A model generated the notes under the pieces. That model was given only the letters and a program-made list of their open reading frames with translations, did not search any database and was not told the DNA's origin. DNA of 64,000 nucleotides, from contig QANU01102670.1 of assembly GCA_003254905.1 (NCBI GenBank), positions 285,543-349,542 of the forward strand, given 5' to 3'. This DNA comes from Nissolia schottii. Its lineage: Eukaryota > Streptophyta > Magnoliopsida > Fabales > Fabaceae. The position numbers were made by a program, and so were the translations under genes. The stretch's first letter is position 1. Each line of letters opens with the position of its first letter. Below, piece by piece: positions 57,258 to 64,000 of this stretch.

Positions 57258-60014
57258 TCATTTCTGTGCTGATGTGTTTGATGAGTACCGCCATAATAGC
57301 CCTCCAATCAGGTTGTTCACTGCATGAGAGGCCATTGGAACTGCAATGCTCGAAGATAAAATTGTAGCATATCCATAAGCAAGACCAACAAAGGTTGCCC
57401 TGGAACACAAATAATTTTTAATTTGTTATTTTATCATTGATTAATGACACTATAATGCAAAAATAGATGCGATCTACGGGGAGAATATAGGAAAAGGAAT
57501 TAAAGTTAGCAATACGATTTTCAACAAGTAGGGAGAAGGAGACAGAAAAGGGGGATGAGGCAGAATCTAGAAAGATATGTACCAGATGGCGAAGGAATAC
57601 TTTCGACCATTGCCTAGGTGCAAAACACCAAAGATCAAGGCTGCCAACGCAGCACTCTTCCAATTCATTCCAAAAAGTGGCAGAATTGCACCACGGAAGA
57701 GTAGTTCCTGGAATTTTAGATGTTAACATCCGATATCAGTCAAATAATGGAAAATAAACAAGAAATGTAAAACAAGCCCAGCAGAGTAGCTCAATTTTAA
57801 CTACCTCACTAATGCCAGGAAGAAATGCAACAACCATGTAATCCAAAGGCTGGAGTGAGCTAAGGACCTGAGTCAGAAAGCAGAATATTTGAAGAGTTCA
57901 GCAAAGCATCTGACTACTGATACAGACACAAGCGCAAAAATGACATGCACCAGACATGCAAGAACAGATATCTTAAGTAGGAGTCGGTTATAGTCAAAAG
58001 CATTAACTTTTTACTCAACTCACTACCATCTCTAGAACATACAATTTTGAAGTGACATTCCACTAACAACAATACTAAGTTTATGAAATTTTAAAGGACA
58101 TTTTGAGAGCCATGTCTTGGTTCAATTACCTGCTGATTGGCTGCTTCGCTAGACTCGGCAAAATCTGTCCATGTTGTCAATAGCAAATAGCGACATGATG
58201 ATATTAATACTACAAGTCCTATAATCAACTCAAGATGCCACATCTCAAAACCAACTGCAGAAAGAAGAAGAAAAAGCATTTCCTTAATGGGTGGCAAAGC
58301 AACAGACATTTTTACGCAAAGGGCAAAAAAATTATGCCATGTTAGCCTTCAAGTACCAATAAAAGAATATGAGATGATTTTGATTACATGTCAGCATTCA
58401 TGAAAGTGTCACAATAAACAGACCCATTCATATGTAGCCTTGCTCCAAAATAGTTAATCCCCTAGTTCAATAATTTTCCCCTCAATACCACTTGGAAAAT
58501 CTAACATTGCCATGTGCATTTCACAAACAAAAGTACTGGTATATGGTAACTGAACATGTCTCAGGAGAACAGTCATTTTATGCATTTGGGATTTCAAAGC
58601 AGTACTTGAATAAACAATAACATCGGTAGTTTGAACCACAAATTAATATTAAGAAGCAAATGAGTTTTAATACATGATACTTCTGTCGAGCAGTCCAAGA
58701 TTGGCAATCCTTCCACTGATGCAACATGAGAGATCTGCAAGTTGCGGAATCTAAATGAATACAATATCCCTTTTTATGCAAATTTCCACAGCCAACAATT
58801 CAATCAAACTGTGATTAATTTGAGAACTATCCTTTCTACAGAAAAATTGTCTGGAATTAAAAACTCAGTCCTAAAGAATATAATTTTAAATTTCAATTTA
58901 ACTTCTTCTGACTAGTGTTGTGCATGGAAGAACAGATCATCATGTTTGCATCATTAAAGTTGGGAAAAAAAAGGGCAAAGTGGGAACTGATGAAGCAATA
59001 GAGAAAAGGAAGAGCACCTGCCGAATCACTATCCCTAAAGCAGCTATCAGACCAGAAGTTATTGTGCAAGCTTGAAGCACAGCACTCCTGGATGGTAGAG
59101 GGCTAGAGTTCTGACCAGCTGGATCAAGAGGAGTGTCTAACTTGTCACTTTGAACAAATTTGTCGTCTGAGTCAGATAGATCTCCAACTGCTTCTTGTCT
59201 ATCTCTTCTGGATTTCTTCAAAGACTTCTTGGCAAAGGAACACGTGCTATAGCTTTTCCCTATAAAAAAAATAATAGTAAAATTTTTAAGTTGTATAAAG
59301 CTGCTGAAATTTTTCAGATGAAAATTTAAATGTCAAATATCACATGGCACATTTTGGGCAGTAAGAGCTGGTGTGTATTGCAAAGAGCATTGTACGACAT
59401 AACTGCTTTAGCACAACCAAAACTCGAGCACACCTTAAAACACCTAAGGTAGAGCAAGTTTTATCCAAGAGATTGAATACTCAAAATGGAAATTTATAAT
59501 GCAATCCGAAGATTATCTCATACTACGAGGTTGGTGTGTCCATCTCAATATGCTAACGACTCAAAGATTCCCTCATTCTCTTCATCATCCCTGCCTCTCT
59601 TTGATAAGTGAATAATTTTTCATTTACTTTCATTTGAAGCTGCAATCTCAGTCTACAAATTAAATAAATACATAGCAAGTTAAACAAGTCACACTGAATA
59701 AAAATGGTTAGTATATGTTCATATTAACTGGTGCTTTCTTTGCACAATAATTATCCTATCAGCTATCAGCTATCAGCGTTTAATGAAATGCCCAAGTTTT
59801 CTATTTGGATGAATGGAAACACATCAATAAAGAGTTGCAATAAAATAAAAGAAAGATAAATCAAATTGGGAAATACAATTAAAAGCGGTTAAGGGAAATT
59901 AGACTAACTGTGAGTGGGAGTGATGAAGATAGTAGAATAGCATATTCTGGTGTGAGCATACTCCGCGGTACTCCACCAACACCAGCAGTTGTGTGTGAGC
60001 GGAAGCGTAGCCAT
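57258..60014 (-). CDS. CPBP/CAAX-type intramembrane protease, probably plastid
   Basis: Seven exons read leftward: 60014-59909, 59259-59018, 58734-58674, 58254-58130, 57867-57805, 57707-57583 and 57399-57258. Phases are consistent and give 287 residues. The N-terminus is rich in Thr, Ser, Cys and Trp without early acidic residues, compatible with a plastid transit peptide. An acidic linker (about 60-85) follows, then several membrane segments. The three CPBP motifs are present: EELLFRG (Glu199, Glu200, Arg204), FGVLHLGNG (His229) and ASHAVNN (His266). These form the metal site of the family that includes RCE1-type prenyl proteases and many plant plastid homologues. The substrate is unknown. 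The donor of exon 3 could instead be at GAA|GTATCA, but only the chosen one keeps the frame. An in-frame ATG at 60041 is an alternative start. Confidence 0.85.
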
Positions 60015-61954
60015 ATACTGAGAGAGCAAGAGACTATACATATAGAGCTTCTAATTCGAGGATTCTCGCTTCACATCGATGCGATTATTCGTGTTCTGAT
60101 CATTTGAGCCTTTTCTTCTACCAGAGATTCACAACCAGTGGAGCTGAGCGATCGCACAACCGCGATTTTGTTTCTTCTCTGCGGTGTTTGTTTTTGTAAA
60201 TTTAAAATTTTATCTTGCACATTATCGCATATACATTTTCCGGTTGTTAACAGTCGTTTTAGTTTACTGGATCTGGATGACATGGATCTCTATTTCACAA
60301 CATGTGAAGGCCCAATTGCTCTTATTATTGTTGTTTTTGTTGTGGGTATGACCAAGTAGCTCTAGTAATAAGAGTACAAGAACCCCTTAGGGGAAACCGT
60401 CTCAACTTTGGGCCCAATAGAATTAACTAAACAAGATTCACATCACTTCTGAGAGCCAATAAGGTGTAATTCAGGTGACACCTCAATTCATCATTATGCC
60501 AAGAGGTTATTGGTGTTAGATACAAGTTTCGTATAGTCTCTCGCTCATCCAACCAGCTGACAGTCAAGGAGGTTGTCTTCCCCTCAATGGTGGTTCGGTA
60601 ACCCATCACCCCACCTCCGCTTAATCTATTATTCTCTCTTCTCTCTCTCTCTTGTTTCCCCTCTATTTGTGTTGTTTTTAGTTTTTTACCTAAAAGGGGA
60701 GTTAGGCCATGAAGCGGCGGTCAAGGCACCGTTTTTTCTTCTAGTTCATTTTTGTTCATGCCATTTTATTTCTCACCTACTCACTAGTTTATTTTGGTTG
60801 TTTGATATCATGTCCAACAGTTCGTTTTTTGATGGCAAGATGTTTGGATCGGAGAGTGAAATTGGAGTTTTTGCTCATGACATATGATAAATCAACAACT
60901 TCTTATAGTGGATGATGGTTGAGATTTTTTTTTCCCTAAGGCAACAAGCTTCCTTGTATAAGGTGTTGTTGTTTCAAGAGCTTTGTGTTTTGATGTGTTC
61001 CATGTATAGGCTATTGGTGTACAAGATTGGTTACCACCACGTTTGGTGAACTAGACGTCGCAGTGTTCAACACTTTAGCATTATGAAAACATTTTTGTGA
61101 TGTTTGTTGTCTATATAACTTGGGTAAAAGAGGAGAGTTATGGAATATTTCAAATATATAAGAGATTTGACGGGCTCACTTGTATGTTTATGGGTAATTT
61201 TAATGTATAGAGTATAACGTCTATATTCTGAAGTGTCATATATTGTTGTATAGTTTTTATTAATTATATTCTTAGAGTTAGCCTATATATTAGCCGGTTT
61301 AGGTTTTGTACACTGTTATTATTAGGTTCATTTGTTTATTTATCAATGAAAGTTTATTGTCCCAAAATAAAAGGAGAAGAGTACCTTAATTTATAAAATC
61401 ATTGTAATTTTTGTAAGAACAAAAATTAACAATCTTATATAAAAAAAACTAACAAAACTAAAAGAACCAAATAGTCTAAAAGGTATAGCCCTAGTGAGAT
61501 AAAATATAAACTTGGTTGTATTACTGGTAGAAGGACTCATAGCGGATTTATATGTTGCTGAAAGCTCACTACACAAAAAAGATGTACAGTAGTCTAGCCT
61601 TTTTTGGCTAGTTTGGAGATGAAAACAAGCAGCTAAGAATAGATTAGTTGCAGGAACATGTAAGAATGTGTTTTGGATGTATTACTAGTACTTCTAAGTA
61701 AGAACCCACGTATATATACGGTCATATATGCTGTCCTTGGTTACCCCTTAGGGGCCTCCGTATATAATTCTCATACTTTACAACATCAAACAGCCGTAAG
61801 AGGCTCTCCTCTCAACCTTTTTTCTGGTGAGTAATTGGTTTATTTCAGCGAAAAAGTTTTAAAACTGATTCGGGAACTCTAAAAGTGAAAATTTTCACTT
61901 TTGAATTGACCAAAATCAATTTTAAACTAGGCCTCTCAATTTTCCAAACATGCA
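60015..61954. other. Protease upstream region and intergenic DNA
   Basis: The first few hundred bases are the probable leader and promoter of the minus-strand protease gene. A CT-rich tract lies at 60,625-60,665. The rest has no recognisable gene. The part ending near 61,975 is also the probable 3' region of the coiled-coil gene. Confidence 0.4.
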
Positions 61955-63046
61955 CTAAGTTTGTTTGGGCGTGTGCTTGGAAATTTTGACGTGAAGAGAC
62001 TGAAGAATTTTCTCTAGAGCTGAAATTTCATCTTTAATGTTGTTTGTTTCTTCACTTGTTGTGTCCAATTCTGCATTCAAACCATGTACCTTGTCAATTC
62101 CTGCTTGAACTTCGACCTCCAGTTGCGCCATTGTATCTTGAATTTCCCGGCTTTCCTCTTGTGTGTCTCGAAACCTTCGCTTCAAGGATCGATAACCGTC
62201 GAGCGATCTTTGAAGCTGTTCGGTGAGTGCCTTGTTCCGCTGGTGCAATGCTATGCTTCCTTCCATTTCGAATCCGCTGCTACTCTTCTCCCTGTTGTGC
62301 TCTTCGTTGCACGCTTGCAATTTCTTCAGCAACATCTCGTTCTGTTCCTTCAAATCACTCACAAACTCCTCCACCTCCGTCAGCTCCTGAGCCTTCTTGG
62401 CGAGCTCCGACGCCATGATCTGCTTCTCTTTCCCCAAGCTGGAGCACATTGCCTGGAGGCTCTGCCTCACGGTGAGGCTCGATTGGAGCTCCCTCCTCAG
62501 CCTCTCCTTCTCATCTGCCATCAGATCAGGGAGCCTCTTGTCCTTTGGGGTCACGACAATGCTCGTGGACTTGAGGTCTGAGTTACACCTTCTGAATTCG
62601 GCTCTTCTGTCGTTGGTGTTGTTGGATTGGAACCTCTGAATCCTGTTCCTGACCTCATCTAAGATTGACATCATTCCATTCACCCTGTGGTACTTGCGTA
62701 TGTCATTGTCCTTAGGGGAACCCCCATTGTGATCCTCAATCAGCTTCAGCAATAGCTTGACATTTGTGGCAATGCCTACATAGCAAAATAGGAACGATCG
62801 ATTGATTAAAATTTTCAAGCTCATAGAATTATTATATATAATACACTGTTACTCATTCTGTGCGACTTGCTTATTGAAGAATGTGAGGGGATGTTTCTAT
62901 AACTTGTTGCGAATTTATTTGTTGGGGTTGGGGGATGAAATGAGGAGTAATTAATTGAAATTACCTTCGAATCCGACTTCTCCTGGTTGTGCAGCGTGGC
63001 TTGTTGAAGAAGGCGTTAAGTGCAGAGATTCACGGAAGTGGTTCAT
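61955..63046 (-). CDS. Coiled-coil protein of unknown function
   Basis: Two exons read leftward: 63046-62965 and 62775-61955, in frame, giving 300 residues. Residues 1-27 (MNHFRESLHLTPSSTSHAAQ) are short and polar with no signal peptide. IATNVKLLLKLIEDH follows, then a Lys/Arg/Asp-rich stretch. From about residue 118 to the end heptad-like Leu/Ile spacing with Glu, Lys and Gln predominates (for example ELAKKAQELTEVEEFVSDLK and NKALTEQLQRSLDGYRSLK), predicting a long coiled coil. Such proteins are usually structural or adaptor components. I do not recognise the family, so no partner or process is proposed. The C-terminus KHTPKQT is reached in the same exon. Confidence 0.85.
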
Positions 63047-63106
63047 GCTATACCCAATGACGAAGAGAATCAAAACTTCAAGAGGAAGAAACTTTTAATG
63101 ATTGGG

Positions 63107-63121
63107 TATTGTATATATATA
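63107..63121 (-). promoter_or_regulatory. TATA box of the coiled-coil gene
   Basis: The TATATATATACA core lies about 65 bases upstream of the ATG at 63046, a typical plant spacing. Confidence 0.5.
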
Positions 63122-64000
63122 CACCACTATATGTGGTGGAAGAATGGAGGAGGTCGAATGAAATTGGCTATGAATCTTTACAAACGTTACGTGCACTGAG
63201 AGATCCAAGAAGGAGAGATTGCTTCTGCAGTCTCTCTTCTCTTTTCTCTCTGCTTCTTCTTCTCTCTTGGGAGTTTTTCTTCTTCTTCATTTTGTTCTTC
63301 ATTTTTATTTATTTTAATATAGTATTTTCTTAAGTTGGTGTTAGTTGGTATGGTAGATTTGCTGGTTAATGCGCAATTATTGCCGAGAGTTTGACCTTTT
63401 CATTGGTATTCGGTGGCATTGTCTTTTGTCTACGGACTAAAATCAAATATAGGGACTAATGCTCCATATTCCCAATATAGATTCCCTAGCTACGACGGGA
63501 TTTTATGAAGAATAAACATAAATCTCGTTATTGTGAACATTGAATATTCAATAAAGGCTCTTGCACTGCAAGCTGGGTCATTGACACCCTGCACGGAAGA
63601 GAACGTAGGACTCAAAATATTATGATTGTCTCTCTTAATATAATTTTTTTTTTTCAGAGTTTTGAGTTTGAAATCTTGTAAAAAGAAAATCAATTAACCT
63701 ACTACTAATTAACCTTATGTTGGTTTCATAATTACTTTTAACAAAAGCATTTTTATTTTTTATACTCTGGTTCTATTCGCATTATATTATGCATGCATGC
63801 ATATTATATAGCTACATGACTGGAATAGAGGAATTAACTGAAACAGAATGGCCATTTTCATTTATTCATTTGCTTTTTTCCGATTAAAATGTAATTTATT
63901 TACTCTTTTGAATTTTAGACACAACAAACACTCACTTCATCATCTAAAGTAAACTTTTTAGTTTAGAGGATATTTTTCTCATGCAATGATATATATTTGA
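63122..64000. other. Upstream and intergenic DNA at the window end
   Basis: A CT/TTC-rich stretch at about 63230-63300 may be promoter-proximal. The remainder is AT-rich with a GCAT repeat at about 63790-63803. No gene is seen. Confidence 0.4.

Noticed and set aside
60427-60609. Minus-strand 60-residue open frame
   Set aside because: No recognisable domain, no splice or promoter context; probably chance or repeat-derived.
1-64000. tRNA, rRNA, CRISPR or prokaryotic operon features
   Set aside because: No cloverleaf B-box pattern, rRNA sequence, spacer-repeat array or operon-like gene order was recognised by reading.

Overview
This is eukaryotic plant nuclear DNA. Evidence: an AT-rich background, GT-AG introns, nuclear genes for plastid proteins (PsbY), plant-only families (NOI/RIN4-like, KDEL-type cysteine endopeptidase) and typical plant transposons. 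The mix of a vignain-like endopeptidase and the transposon termini suggests a eudicot, probably a legume. That is inference; no marker fixes the species. Two runs of N (18882-18926 and 32645-33305) mark assembly gaps.

Layout. 1-8 kb: a KDEL-type papain-like cysteine endopeptidase gene (+) followed by an antisense F-box/LRR relic. A second, heavily deleted copy of the same two-gene block lies at 1.7-3.4 kb. 8.9-13.3 kb: an antisense LINE remnant split by a 3,520-bp non-autonomous CACTA transposon. 15.3-19.3 kb: ARP3 (+, nine exons). 21.4-21.8 kb: a small AGP/BCP1-like GPI-type protein (-). 23.4-26.0 kb: an RCC1-repeat protein (-, five exons, one GC-AG intron). 28.9-29.5 kb: psbY (+, intronless). 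34.2-34.9 kb: a membrane-anchored SAM-dependent methyltransferase-like protein (+, intronless). 36.8-45.1 kb: a degenerate Ty3/gypsy (Tat-type) LTR retrotransposon with a 5-bp target duplication and a nested insertion. 46.2-49.5 kb: a 3-ketoacyl-CoA reductase-like gene (-, three exons). 50.2-51.4 kb: a Mutator-like TIR element. 56.1-56.6 kb: a NOI/RIN4-like small protein (-). 57.3-60.0 kb: a probably plastid CPBP/CAAX-type intramembrane protease (-, seven exons). 62.0-63.0 kb: a coiled-coil protein (-, two exons). The rest is AT-rich intergenic DNA with smaller MITE-like elements.

The genes are ordinary, independently transcribed plant loci; I see no operon-like or pathway cluster. ARP3 serves actin nucleation, PsbY photosystem II, the reductase fatty-acid elongation at the ER, and the CPBP protein membrane proteolysis. 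The most informative points are evolutionary. The endopeptidase gene has an in-frame stop 18 codons before an intact KDEL tail, a donor site that breaks the expected frame and two pro-domain substitutions. A decayed tandem copy sits next to it. Several transposon insertions are resolved here to exact target-site duplications. I found no CRISPR array, tRNA, rRNA or prokaryotic system.
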